Shown here piece after piece: positions 16,531 through 25,387 of a stretch of DNA of 64,000 bases; the stretch's first letter is position 1, and the number at the start of each line of letters is the position of its first letter. Below the pieces are notes generated by a model. It did not search any database. It saw only the letters and a program-made list of their open reading frames with translations, and was not told the origin of the DNA. Source of the DNA: Acidobacteriota bacterium (GTDB taxonomy: Bacteria; Acidobacteriota; Terriglobia; Acidiferrales; UBA7541); the NCBI GenBank assembly GCA_013289585.1, contig JABCZR010000018.1:62001-126000 (forward strand), written 5' to 3'. The position numbers and the translations under genes were made by a program.

Positions 16531-17544
16531 CTACACGGGCGACGGCTTCAGCAGAACTTTCATGGCACCGGATCGTTGTGCAAAAGCAATAGCTTTATGT
16601 GCTTCCGCCAGCGGGAATGTTCGCGTGATGAGCGGTGTTGGATCCACTTTAGCCGAGCGGAGAAGCTCAATCGCTTTGGCGAACGGGCCGCACCGCGATC
16701 CTACCACCGTCAGTTCCTTCACGACGGTCGGCCAGGTCTCCACCGGAGCCGCCCCGTGAAAAGTCGATTTCAATACCAGCGTGCCGCGAGGCTCGGTCAT
16801 CTGCTGCGCAAGGGCGAACCCCGTGGGCGATCCGGTCGCTTCCACGAGAAGTGGAAATTGTTCTTTGCTGCGTTTCAAATCCAAGGCATCGCCGCGAACT
16901 TTTCTGGTTGCGATACCAGCGCGCCGCGCCAACGCCAGCTTTTTTTCGTGCTTCCCGTACATCACCACGCTCGGAATGGCCGTGTGAAGCACTCGCGCGA
17001 TAAGTTGCGCGAGCTTGCCGTCCCCCAGGACCGCGGCGGACTTGAATTTCTCGGCATCGACCTGCTCAAGGATTTCGCAGGCAGCAGCAAGTGGTTCGAC
17101 AAAAACGGCTTGTTCGTCAGTGACATTAGCTGGCACAACGTGCAGATTTTCCAGCGGCAGTGCCAGATACTCAGCGAACGCACCATCATGGTTCACGATC
17201 CCGAGCACCGTGCGCCGCGCACAATGCGTCTTCATCCCCCGCCGGCAAAAATCACAAACCGGTTTGTAACCGTACGCGCTGCAACTAACATTGATCTCCC
17301 CGCAAACGCGCCGGCCGATCCATTTTTTCTTCGTTGCGGCTGAAACTCCGCTAGCGCCGGCGACTTCGCCCACAAATTCATGCCCCGGCGTTCCGCGAAA
17401 GTTGTGATAACCCCGGAGAATCTCAATATCTGTGTTGCAGATTCCCGCCAGCCGCACGCGAATGAGGGCCCAGCCGGGCCTCAGCTTCGGCAATGACCGC
17501 AACTTTGGTCGTAATTTTCCGTTAGCGGCGCGGAAGGAAAGCAC
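16531..17544 (-). CDS. Zinc-dependent alcohol dehydrogenase family protein
   Basis: 337-residue MDR dehydrogenase. A catalytic zinc site is indicated by C36 in RLAGICNTDIEIL and GHEFVGEV near residue 64. The structural zinc lobe includes C-x2-C-x7-C in VCDFCRRGMKTHC plus an upstream cysteine. The nucleotide-binding domain reads AAVLGDGKLAQLIARVL. GDGKLA in place of GxGxxG is a mild variant shared with threonine/sorbitol dehydrogenase relatives. Substrate unknown, probably a secondary alcohol or sugar alcohol. Convergent with larB. A downstream two-gene operon ending at 17553 lies just upstream of its start. Confidence 0.82.
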   Translation of the reverse strand: MLSFRAANGKLRPKLRSLPKLRPGWALIRVRLAGICNTDIEILRGYHNFRGTPGHEFVGEVAGASGVSAATKKKWIGRRVCGEINVSCSAYGYKPVCDFCRRGMKTHCARRTVLGIVNHDGAFAEYLALPLENLHVVPANVTDEQAVFVEPLAAACEILEQVDAEKFKSAAVLGDGKLAQLIARVLHTAIPSVVMYGKHEKKLALARRAGIATRKVRGDALDLKRSKEQFPLLVEATGSPTGFALAQQMTEPRGTLVLKSTFHGAAPVETWPTVVKELTVVGSRCGPFAKAIELLRSAKVDPTPLITRTFPLAEAHKAIAFAQRSGAMKVLLKPSPV

Positions 17545-17552
17545 CTGCGGTC

Positions 17553-17786
17553 CTATTCGGATTTCCGTGAATCTTTTTGGCGTTGTGATTTTGCTGGCAG
17601 TTCGCGGCGCCTCGCCGCACCCATCTTTTCAATCAGTTCAAACTTGGCTTCGATCCGCACCAGCCTGCGGTCAATATCCGTATAGCTTTCCGCGAGAGTT
17701 TTCACCTGCGCCGTCAGTGTTTCCATCCGGTCTTCAATCAGCACGATCTTGCGGATGGCGGCAACCGCATCCCGCGCCCAACTCAC
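17553..17786 (-). CDS. Small coiled-coil protein paired with an RHH protein
   Basis: 77-residue protein of unknown function. Residues 15-55 have heptad-like spacing (IEDRMETLTAQVKTL, IDRRLVRIEAKFELIEKM), suggesting a coiled coil. The tail is rich in Lys, Arg and Ser. Its start overlaps the stop of the RHH gene by four bases (17783-17786), so the two are translationally coupled. The layout is like a toxin-antitoxin operon, but the protein matches no toxin family I recognise. Confidence 0.6.
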   Translation of the reverse strand: MSWARDAVAAIRKIVLIEDRMETLTAQVKTLAESYTDIDRRLVRIEAKFELIEKMGAARRRELPAKSQRQKDSRKSE

Positions 17787-18040
17787 CGGCCATTCCTCTT
17801 GTGTTTCAGAACGCGGCCGACATACGCGATCGTTTCATCCAGGTTCTTGATCATACGGTCCGCCGCATGATTCGCTGTTTTCGCCAGCGCGCGCAGTTCC
17901 GCTTCATTCTCCACTGGCACGTCCAGGTACATTTCCACGGCGTCGCGGACTTCCTGTGAGAAGGACTTGCCGCGCAATTTTGCTCGCTGCGTCAGCCGGT
18001 GTTTTTGCTTGGAATCCATGTGAATCAGCGCCGTAGCCAT
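17783..18040 (-). CDS. Ribbon-helix-helix-like small protein
   Basis: 85-residue protein. Residues 1-40 (TALIHMDSKQKHRLTQRAKLRG then SFSQEVRDAVEMYLD) match the strand-helix-helix pattern of MetJ/Arc-type DNA-binding proteins. The remaining 45 residues are helical and charged. It is first in a two-gene coupled operon. Possibly an antitoxin-like or DNA-binding regulator that represses its own operon, but this is inference. Confidence 0.65.
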   Translation of the reverse strand: MATALIHMDSKQKHRLTQRAKLRGKSFSQEVRDAVEMYLDVPVENEAELRALAKTANHAADRMIKNLDETIAYVGRVLKHKRNGR

Positions 18041-18109
18041 TTTCCACTCCTATATCGCACCTATATCATAACACGACGGATTTAGGCCCCACCCACTCGG
18101 CAGCATACA

Positions 18110-20548
18110 TCACTCGTAACGCAGCGCCACAAGCGGATCAACGCGCACGGCCCGGCGCGCCGGCACATACGCTGCCGCGATTGCCACCGTTGCCAGCAGA
18201 AGCGGTACTCCTATAAATGTCACCGCATCGTAGGCGCCCACTCCGAAGAGCAGGCTCCTCAGGAATCGCACCAGCGCGAAAGCTCCAGCCAACCCAAGCC
18301 CCACTCCAATCACTGTCAGCTTCACCGAATGTCCCAGAATCATTCCTTGCACGTCGCGAGGCTGTGCCCCCAGCGCCATGCGAATCCCTATTTCCTGAGT
18401 TCGCTGGCTCACCGTATAGCTCATCACTCCATAGATCCCCACAGCGGCCAGTATGAGCGCGAGAACCGCGAAGGCCCCGATCAGCAGCGCCGAAAATCGC
18501 CGTGGCGACACCGAATCCGAAAGCAAAGCATCCATGCTCATGACGTGGGTCACGGGCAAGGTCGGGTCCGCTTTGTGAATCACGTCCGTTACGGCTGCCG
18601 CCACTCCGGCTGGGTCGGACACCGTTCGAATGATGAGATAGGGCGTCCATCCCCCTGCGAAGTACACGTCATAGGTCGGCTCGCCTTCCAATCCGAACTG
18701 ATGCACGTTTCCAACAATTCCGACGATCGTGAGCCAGCACGATTTTTTATCCAGCGAACAGAAATCGATCCGCTTGCCCAGCGCATCTCCGCCCGGCCAG
18801 TACCGCCGCGCCATCGTTTCGTTGATCAGAATGTTCGTCAGGTTCCAGTCCGGTTGATTAAACGCGCGCCCCGCCAGCAACGGAATTTGCAGCGTGGAAA
18901 AATAGCTCAGGCTGACCGTGCGAAATTGCGCCAGCGGCCGCGCCCCTGCGGCCACCGCCGGCTGGCCTTCGATTACGAACCGTGACGCCTGGCGCAGTTC
19001 CGTGCCCAGCGGCAGTTCGTCGATTCCGCCCACTTCTTTCACGCCCGGTAATTCGCGGATTTGCTCCGCAATCTGTTCGAATTGCAGCGACTGCTTCTGC
19101 CCCAGCTTGAGCTGATCTTCCTGCGAGAGTTGGCTGGATTCCAGAAAGGGAACCGTCGCCTGCTGAACCTCCATCGTCAGGATGTGCTCCGTTTGAAAAC
19201 CCGGAGCCACTTGCAACAGTTGCTGAAAGCTTCTTAGCAGCAGCCCCGCTCCAATCAGCGGAACCAGCGCCATCGCCACTTCACAGATGACCAGCAGACT
19301 ATGCGTCCGGTGATGACCGGCAGCGCTCGCGCCCTTGCTTCCTTGCTTCAGGACCCCCGCAAGATTGGTTCTCAGCGTCCGCAGCGCTGGCAGTAAGCCA
19401 CACGCCAGGCCTGCCAGAAGACAAACTGCCAGGGTGAACCCCAGCACCCAGCCGTTCAATCCCGCATCGCGCAACACCGCGAGATCGCCGGGAACTAACG
19501 ACTTCAAAACTTTCAATCCCACAACGGCAAGTATCAGTCCCAGCCCGCCTCCCAAGAACGACAGCAGCACGCTTTCCGTAAGCAGTTGCCGGATCAGCCG
19601 CCATTGGTTCGCACCCAGCGCCGTTCGCACCGCCACTTCCCGTTCGCGCGCCGCATTGCGCACCAGCAGCAGGTTCACAATATTCGCGCACGCTATCAGC
19701 AATACCAGTCCCACCGCCCCGAACATCACCAGCAGCGTGCTTCGCAGCTTCTCCGCCGCTGGGTCCTGCATCTTCTCTACCAGCACGCCGAGATTCTTGT
19801 GCTCGATCGGATACGCGATCGCCGATTGTTCGTTGAGTTGGCGGATTTCCTCTCTCGCTTGCGAAATCGTCACCCCGGGCTTCAGCCGCGCAATCGCCGC
19901 GAACGCGTGGTGCACGTGCTCCGTCAAATCGTCGTCGAACTGGCCGAGTGGCATCCAGACATCAGCCCAGCGCAAAAACTGAAATCCTGCGGGCAGAATC
20001 CCTGCAATCGTGTAGCGATGATTGTCGAGCGTGACCGCCCGCCCGACAACCCGTGGATCACCCCCAAAACGGCCTTCCCACAAACGATGGCTTAGCAGCA
20101 CCACCGGGGCGCTGCCCGCTCGGTCTTCTTCTGGGACAAACGAACGGCCGGCCACCACTTGGGCCCCAAGCATCGGAAATAGGGAGGAACTCGCGTAACC
20201 AATCAATACGCGTTGCGGTTCGCCGTCACCCGTGAGATTGAACCCGTGGGACACGTTCGCATACGCGCCCATTTCCGAAAAGCTCTTCGCCTCCCGCCGC
20301 CAGTCCGCGTAATCTCCCGGCGACAATCCCCCTCGGGGAACCTGGGGCAAATACGTGTTCCAGATTTCCACCAAACTCTCCGGTTGCGGATAGGGGAGCG
20401 GCCGAAGCAGCAGGTTTTGCACCACGCTGAAGATCGCCGTGTTTGCGCCGATGCCTAGCGCCAGCGTGAGTACCGCGACAATCGTAAAACCGCGATTCTT
20501 CGCCAGCGTCCGCAGACCGTAGCGGATGTCCTGCAGGAGGTTTTCCAT
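18110..20548 (-). CDS. ADOP-type ABC transporter permease (MacB-like core domain plus duplicated FtsX)
   Basis: About 812 residues. The start [22 protein letters not shown] and the first membrane helix are typical of acidobacterial duplicated orphan permeases. There are two halves, each a MacB-type periplasmic domain with FtsX helices: helices near 20-45, 275-300, 330-360 and 380-405, then the second half with helices near 690-715, 745 and 775-800. The C-terminus [11 protein letters not shown] is the family hallmark. No ATPase gene is adjacent, as expected for an orphan permease. The substrate could be a peptide, antibiotic or lipid. The ATG at 20548 was chosen over 20608 because the family begins here. 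Confidence 0.88.
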   Translation of the reverse strand: MENLLQDIRYGLRTLAKNRGFTIVAVLTLALGIGANTAIFSVVQNLLLRPLPYPQPESLVEIWNTYLPQVPRGGLSPGDYADWRREAKSFSEMGAYANVSHGFNLTGDGEPQRVLIGYASSSLFPMLGAQVVAGRSFVPEEDRAGSAPVVLLSHRLWEGRFGGDPRVVGRAVTLDNHRYTIAGILPAGFQFLRWADVWMPLGQFDDDLTEHVHHAFAAIARLKPGVTISQAREEIRQLNEQSAIAYPIEHKNLGVLVEKMQDPAAEKLRSTLLVMFGAVGLVLLIACANIVNLLLVRNAAREREVAVRTALGANQWRLIRQLLTESVLLSFLGGGLGLILAVVGLKVLKSLVPGDLAVLRDAGLNGWVLGFTLAVCLLAGLACGLLPALRTLRTNLAGVLKQGSKGASAAGHHRTHSLLVICEVAMALVPLIGAGLLLRSFQQLLQVAPGFQTEHILTMEVQQATVPFLESSQLSQEDQLKLGQKQSLQFEQIAEQIRELPGVKEVGGIDELPLGTELRQASRFVIEGQPAVAAGARPLAQFRTVSLSYFSTLQIPLLAGRAFNQPDWNLTNILINETMARRYWPGGDALGKRIDFCSLDKKSCWLTIVGIVGNVHQFGLEGEPTYDVYFAGGWTPYLIIRTVSDPAGVAAAVTDVIHKADPTLPVTHVMSMDALLSDSVSPRRFSALLIGAFAVLALILAAVGIYGVMSYTVSQRTQEIGIRMALGAQPRDVQGMILGHSVKLTVIGVGLGLAGAFALVRFLRSLLFGVGAYDAVTFIGVPLLLATVAIAAAYVPARRAVRVDPLVALRYE

Positions 20549-20665
20549 CCTGGGAATCTCCCTGTTCTCATGCTCGGATGCGCTCCATCTCCGCGACGCG
20601 GAACGCACCCTTCCTGTTCACTCTTTGACCTGATATCTGTTTATACGATAGACCGAAGTTATACG

Positions 20666-22096
20666 CTAGTGCAGCGCGGCGGCGAGTGTTTTCACCAGCA
20701 GTGGTTCCTGTTCGGGAAACACCGTCCGGAAGTCCAGGATCAGGCGTTCCTCTTCCACACGGGCGATCACGGAAATCCCTGATGGCGCACGGCGTAGCCG
20801 CTGCTCAAGTTTCGTGGCGGAATAACGCGCGCTGGCGATTCGAATGATCTTCGTCGGCAGAGACTGCTCCGGAGTGGAGCCGCCGCCCGCAAGAGAAACT
20901 CCGTCCGCGATCTCAATCTCCACTTCGTCGAGAGGTAGTTCGGGACGCAGTTCGCGAATAAAGTTTTCCGCGCGGCGCTTTATTTCCTGTGGCGTCATTC
21001 GAATCATCCGCATCGCCGGGATTTCGTCCCACGCCGCGCGCAGATACGCGCCCAGCGTGGCTTCCAGCGCAGCAATGGTAAGTTTGTCCACGCGCAAAGC
21101 CCGAAAGAGCGGATGGCGCCGGACTTTTGCGATGAGTTCTTTCTTTCCCGCAATAACCCCTGCTTGTGGCCCGCCAAAAAGTTTGTCGCCGCTGAAGGTG
21201 ACGATGCCCACTCCAGCCTCCACGCTCTCTCGCACCGTGGGTTCGGCAATGCCGTGCTCAGAAAGATCAACTAGGCACCCGGAACCAAGATCTTCCACCA
21301 GCGGAAATCCGGTGCGCTGGCTGAGAGCCACGAGTTCCACAAGCGCAGGCTTGTCCGTGAAACCCGTCACTTTGAAATTCGAAGGATGCACGCGCAGCAG
21401 CAGCCGCGTTTTCTCGTTAATGGCGTTTTCATAATCGCCGAGGTGCGTGCGATTCGTCGTTCCGACTTCGCGCAGAATCGCCCCGCTCTGCTCCATGATT
21501 TCCGGGATTCGAAAGCCGTCGCCAATTTCGATGAGTTCGCCGCGCGACACGATCACTTCGCCGCCGCGCGCCAGCGCCGCCAGTGTCACAAGCACCGCCG
21601 CCGCGCAATTGTTGACCACGATCGCGGCTTCCGCCCCGGTGAGCCGTGTCAGCAATTCCGCCGTATGCACATCGCGCTTCCCTCGCTTCCCCGCTTCCAA
21701 ATCGTATTCCAGATTCGAATACTGCGTTGCCGTGCGGCGAAACTCCTCGACAACCGCCGCGGAGAGCGGCGCCCGGCCGAGGTTCGTGTGTAGGATCACC
21801 CCCGTCGCGTTGATCACCGGCTGCAGCGAACGCGAGAGAATGCGTTCCACTTCCGCGGCGACGAGTTCTTCAACCGATTCCGAATTGGCAGCGAGCTCCG
21901 TACCGTTCGAATCCCCAGCGATGCGCTCTCGAAGCCCGGAGAGAACTGCGCGAGTCACTTCCACCACCAGGTTGCGGTCCACGCGATTCGAAAGTGCCGC
22001 CAGCCGCGGCTGAAGCAGCAATTCATCAACCGAGGGAATCTGCCGCAGAAGCTCCGCCTGTTCGTTCGAAACCGTGCGCTTTGCCCGTGCATCCAT
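20666..22096 (-). CDS. selA: L-seryl-tRNA(Sec) selenium transferase
   Basis: 476-residue PLP enzyme converting seryl-tRNA(Sec) to selenocysteinyl-tRNA(Sec). Motifs: the N-terminal domain with LLRQIPSVDELL, then INATGVILHTNLGRAPLS, NNCAAAVLVTLAAL, EDLGSGCLVDLS, and the PLP lysine in TFSGDKLFGGPQAG (about residue 296). Length is normal. It implies that the genome encodes selenoproteins. selB, selD and tRNA(Sec) are not in this window, so selenocysteine use must be completed elsewhere. It stands alone and is divergent from the 22268 gene. Confidence 0.94.
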   Translation of the reverse strand: MDARAKRTVSNEQAELLRQIPSVDELLLQPRLAALSNRVDRNLVVEVTRAVLSGLRERIAGDSNGTELAANSESVEELVAAEVERILSRSLQPVINATGVILHTNLGRAPLSAAVVEEFRRTATQYSNLEYDLEAGKRGKRDVHTAELLTRLTGAEAAIVVNNCAAAVLVTLAALARGGEVIVSRGELIEIGDGFRIPEIMEQSGAILREVGTTNRTHLGDYENAINEKTRLLLRVHPSNFKVTGFTDKPALVELVALSQRTGFPLVEDLGSGCLVDLSEHGIAEPTVRESVEAGVGIVTFSGDKLFGGPQAGVIAGKKELIAKVRRHPLFRALRVDKLTIAALEATLGAYLRAAWDEIPAMRMIRMTPQEIKRRAENFIRELRPELPLDEVEIEIADGVSLAGGGSTPEQSLPTKIIRIASARYSATKLEQRLRRAPSGISVIARVEEERLILDFRTVFPEQEPLLVKTLAAALH

Positions 22097-22267
22097 GCGA
22101 ACATTTCAGCACAGACCGCAGCAACGGGCAATGCCGACCGCGTTCTCTCCTGGCCCGCGTAGGCCATTCGAACGGGAGCCGTGCCGCATGCGCATCGCCG
22201 CGCGCGCATCCGGTTGACGCCACCCCTTAGTGCTCTTAGCATGGAGGTTTGGGGGTTTCCTCCGCGC

Positions 22268-22864
22268 ATGGCGACCATCGACGAAGAGCTGGGTACGCTC
22301 GAACGGGACATCCGTCAGCTCAAAATCGAATACGATCAATATTTCGGCGGCGGCAGGAAGCGTCCGCCCACGGAGATTGAGTGGCGCATCGATCAGCTGG
22401 TGAAGCGCTACGCGGAGCGCGGCGGCGAGCTGAAGTTTGCGCAGCGGTTCCGCTTCAATAATCTTTCGCAGACCTACGCAAAGTACAAAGACATTTTCCG
22501 GAAGAAAGTGGCGCTGAAGGAAGAAGGGAAAATACAGCGGCACTTCGGCGCGGCGGCAAAAGTGATCGAAGCCGCGCGCCAGAAAAAAGAAGCCGAAGAG
22601 TCAGCCGCTCATCCCAGCGCGTTTCGCATGACGTGTTCCGAGCCGGAGCGCGAGCCCGAGAAAGTGGAACTGCTGTACGAGGCGTTCCTGCAGGCCAAGC
22701 AACTGGCGGGCGAGCATACCGGAAAACTTTCGCGCTCGAGCTTCAACGAATTCGTTCTGAAAAAAACCAAGGAACTCAAGAAGCAGAAAAACTGCAAGGA
22801 TGTGGAGTACGTCGTGGAAACGATCGAAGGCCAGGTCAAGCTGAAAGCGCTGGTCAAATCGTAG
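22268..22864 (+). CDS. Conserved coiled-coil protein, possibly MXAN_5187 C-terminal-domain family
   Basis: About 198 residues, very rich in Lys, Glu and Arg. The first half (ERDIRQLKIEYDQYFGGGRKR, divided as ERDIRQLKIEY and DQYFGGGRKR) followed by RFRFNNLSQTYAKYKDIFRKK resembles the helical domain found in Myxococcus MXAN_5187 and acidobacterial homologues, from memory. The C-terminal part (LSRSSFNEFVLKKTKELKKQ) is a second helical domain. Function unknown. The start is uncertain: ATG at 22268 (MATIDEELG) fits the conserved part, while ATGs at 22241 and 22181 lie upstream. Confidence 0.62.
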   Translation: MATIDEELGTLERDIRQLKIEYDQYFGGGRKRPPTEIEWRIDQLVKRYAERGGELKFAQRFRFNNLSQTYAKYKDIFRKKVALKEEGKIQRHFGAAAKVIEAARQKKEAEESAAHPSAFRMTCSEPEREPEKVELLYEAFLQAKQLAGEHTGKLSRSSFNEFVLKKTKELKKQKNCKDVEYVVETIEGQVKLKALVKS

Positions 22865-22957
22865 TTCTCTTCCGAAGATTCCCACAGGGCAGGCACTTTC
22901 CCAATTCCCGCTAGACTCGTACACTGATGTGCTTTTCCATTTGCGGAGGAACCGAAG

Positions 22958-24529
22958 ATGGCAGTGGTACGCGCGCTAATCAGCGTGTTTGACAAAACGG
23001 GAATCGTGGAATTTGCGAAGCGGCTGGCGGCGTTGAAGATTGAAATTCTTTCTACCGGCGGAACGGCGAAGCTGTTGCGCGAGGCTGGCATGGCCGTGCG
23101 CGACGTTTCCGATTTTACGGGCTGGCCGGAGATGCTCGGCGGAAGAGTGAAGACGCTGCATCCGAAAGTGCATGGCGGGCTGCTGTTTCGCAGGAAGAAT
23201 GCGGAGGACCAAAAACAGGCGGCGGAACATGGAATCGCGCCGATCGATCTGGTGGTGGTGAATCTGTATCCGTTCGAGGCGACGGCGGCGAAGGCGGGGC
23301 TGACGGCGGAAGAGCTGATCGAGAACATCGATATCGGCGGGCCGACGATGCTGCGGTCGGCGGCGAAGAATTTCGAGAGCGTGACGGTGGTGACGGACCC
23401 CGCGGATTTCGAGCGCGTGGCGAAGGAAATTGAGAGTGATGGCGACACTACGCTGGCGACGCGGCTGGAACTGGCGCGCAAGGTTTTCGCGACAACTTCG
23501 CGATACGACGGAATGATTACCACAGAATTGGGGCGCTTAACGGCAGCTTCCGGCCACGTGGCGTTGGGCGCGAAGCCGGTGTTGCCGGAACGCGTGCACA
23601 TCGCCTTGCGGCGGCAGCAGGAATTGCGGTACGGAGAAAACCCGCACCAGGCCGCGGCGCTGTACGTTCCGGCGGGGCGGGCGCCCGAAGGACTCGCCGC
23701 GGCGAAGCAGCTCCAGGGCAAGGAACTTTCGTACAACAATTTTGTGGACCTGGAAGCGGCGCGAAGCCTGGCGGCGGAATTTTCCAATCCAGCGGCGGTG
23801 ATCATCAAGCACAACAATCCCTGCGGGGCGGCGGAACAGCAATCGCTGCTCGACGCATATTTGAAAGCGTTGGCCAGCGATCCGGTTTCGGCGTTCGGCG
23901 GGGTGCTGGCGTTCAACCGCGTGGTGGATGCGGCGACGGCGGAAGAGGTCGCGAAACTTTTCGTGGAGTGCATCGCCGCGCCGGGCTTTGATGAAAAATC
24001 CAAAGCCATTTTTGCGGCGAAGAAAAATTTGCGATTGCTTGAATTGCCGCCGGGCGGCCTGGAGCCGGAGCGCGAGCTGCAGCTCAAACGAATCCTCGGC
24101 GGAATGCTGGTGCAGCAGCCGGACCTCGGCGAGATCAAGGAAAGCGAACTGCGCGCGGTGACGAAGCGCGCGCCTACGGCGGAAGAGATGCGCACGATGC
24201 GGTTTGCGTGGAAAGTTTCCAAGCACGTGAAGTCCAACGCCATTGTGTTCGCGAAGGATGGCGCGACGCTGGGCGTCGGCGCAGGGCAGATGAGCCGCGT
24301 CGATTCCGTGAAACTCGCGGTGATGAAGGCGCAATCGTCGCTTGCGGGAAGCGTGGTGGCGTCCGACGCGTTCTTTCCATTTCCCGACGGCGTTGAGGCT
24401 GCAGCAGCCGCGGGAGCTAAGGCGGTGATCCAACCGGGCGGCTCGGTGAAGGATCCCGACGTGATTGCGGCGGCGGACCGGTTGAACCTGGCGATGGTGT
24501 TCACCGGCATGAGGCACTTTCTGCACTGA
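22958..24529 (+). CDS. purH: Bifunctional AICAR transformylase/IMP cyclohydrolase
   Basis: 523-residue enzyme for the last two steps of IMP synthesis. The N-terminal cyclohydrolase domain has ALISVFDKTGIVEFA, LSTGGTAKLLREAG and GGRVKTLHPKVHGG. The C-terminal transformylase domain has RYGENPHQ, SYNNFVDLEAA, KHNNPCGAA and DAFFPFPDGVEAAA. All are diagnostic, and the length is complete. It stands alone, and a repeat-rich gene-free region follows. Confidence 0.96.
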   Translation: MAVVRALISVFDKTGIVEFAKRLAALKIEILSTGGTAKLLREAGMAVRDVSDFTGWPEMLGGRVKTLHPKVHGGLLFRRKNAEDQKQAAEHGIAPIDLVVVNLYPFEATAAKAGLTAEELIENIDIGGPTMLRSAAKNFESVTVVTDPADFERVAKEIESDGDTTLATRLELARKVFATTSRYDGMITTELGRLTAASGHVALGAKPVLPERVHIALRRQQELRYGENPHQAAALYVPAGRAPEGLAAAKQLQGKELSYNNFVDLEAARSLAAEFSNPAAVIIKHNNPCGAAEQQSLLDAYLKALASDPVSAFGGVLAFNRVVDAATAEEVAKLFVECIAAPGFDEKSKAIFAAKKNLRLLELPPGGLEPERELQLKRILGGMLVQQPDLGEIKESELRAVTKRAPTAEEMRTMRFAWKVSKHVKSNAIVFAKDGATLGVGAGQMSRVDSVKLAVMKAQSSLAGSVVASDAFFPFPDGVEAAAAAGAKAVIQPGGSVKDPDVIAAADRLNLAMVFTGMRHFLH

Positions 24530-24574
24530 GAGACGACGAAGAATGAGGTAACGAAGGAGCGCAGACAGTGAAAG

Positions 24575-24600
24575 AGTGCAAGAGTCCAAGAGTGCAAGAG
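24575..24600. repeat. Short tandem repeat, 8-bp unit AGTGCAAG
   Basis: Three copies of AGTGCAAG (the middle one AGTCCAAG) plus a partial copy, just downstream of purH. Confidence 0.7.
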
Positions 24601-24694
24601 CCGGAAGGGTCGAAAGGCCGCAGCGTCGACGGATGCGAACGACACGTCGGAACGTCGGGAAAATACAGGTGCCTCCCCCTCCCCATGGTTCTTG

Positions 24695-24762
24695 TAAGGA
24701 TGTGATTCGATTGGGGTTGCACGGTGGGGGCTGCTAAGGATGTGACAGGAAAGGAGTTACAC
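24695..24762. repeat. Pair of imperfect 28-bp direct repeats
   Basis: Both copies begin TAAGGATGTGA and end GTTRCAC, at 24695-24722 and 24735-24762, with a period of 40 bases. The middles differ. Confidence 0.65.
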
Positions 24763-24829
24763 CTTTGAACGTTGGAACGTAGGAAGGCTGAAAGCTGAAG
24801 AGCGACCCCCGTCCCCCTGTTTTTTGTAA

Positions 24830-24917
24830 GTGTTGCATCTAAAGGATTCAGAGATTGCGTAAGTCGTTTGTTTGCAGCACTTGCGGGGAGATCCATAGGT
24901 GTTGCAGTTAAAGGATT
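24830..24917. repeat. Pair of 19-bp direct repeats, GTGTTGCANNTAAAGGATT
   Basis: Copies at 24830-24848 and 24899-24917 differ at two positions. They are not inside an open reading frame and show no spacer regularity like CRISPR. Confidence 0.65.
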
Positions 24918-25387
24918 TACGGGGGCGGACTGTTGTCTAGAAGGCGACGTTTTTGGATGAGAAGATCCTGAAGGAGTTAGAGGGACTACCTGGCGGGCGA
25001 CCATGGGGATACAGGCACGAACGAGCGGGGCCGACTACACCAACAAGTATTACACATTCGGTACAGTTAGTCAAGGATTACTTTAAATGGTTTGGATGGA
25101 GAGAGATAGCAGGGTGCCTGATGAAAGCGGGGATTGGGGAAGCGTCAAAAACTGGAAATTACCGACTGCAATAGGGTTCAAACTAGCCATCGCCTAACGA
25201 AATATCAGAAAACGTCCCGTCTGGTCCCCGGGTTTCCGTCCCCGGTTTCCCAGAGCCGTAGCGCGACCACTCGGCAATTGGCACGCCGCTGCAAACGCCA
25301 GTTAGTGCGATTTGTTGCCAAATCCATTAGCTAGACAACGAATCTAGAGGGGATACAATCCTTCCGATGGAAGTCGGAGAGGAATGG

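Larger units (their letters stand above)
24530..25387. other. Repeat-containing gene-free region
   Basis: About 860 bases with no convincing gene. It holds a short tandem repeat (24575-24600), two 28-bp imperfect repeats (24695-24762), two 19-bp repeats (24830-24917) and clusters of C runs near 24673 and 24805. A 73-codon open frame at 24953-25174 matches nothing I recognise and lacks typical codon bias. Base composition is lower in GC than the flanks. It may be a remnant of a decayed element or accumulated intergenic repeats. Confidence 0.55.

Noticed and set aside
22609-24645. 678-codon open frame on the minus strand opposite purH
   Set aside because: It is the antisense shadow of purH. 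High third-position GC in purH removes stops on the other strand, and the translation is a serine/arginine-rich mix with no domain.
24830-24917. Direct repeats as a possible CRISPR array
   Set aside because: Only two copies, no regular spacers and no cas genes in the window.
24953-25174. 73-codon open frame in the repeat region
   Set aside because: No ribosome-binding site, no family resemblance and unlike local codon use; kept only as a note in the region entry.
25168-25185. GGGTTCAAACT resembling a tRNA T-loop
   Set aside because: No flanking 5-bp T-stem, no anticodon arm upstream and no acceptor stem.
25279-25292. Sigma-54-like TGGCACGCCGCTGC upstream of the 25388 hydrolase gene
   Set aside because: The spacing is GG-N9-GC, not N10, which is not tolerated by sigma-54, and no activator gene is adjacent.
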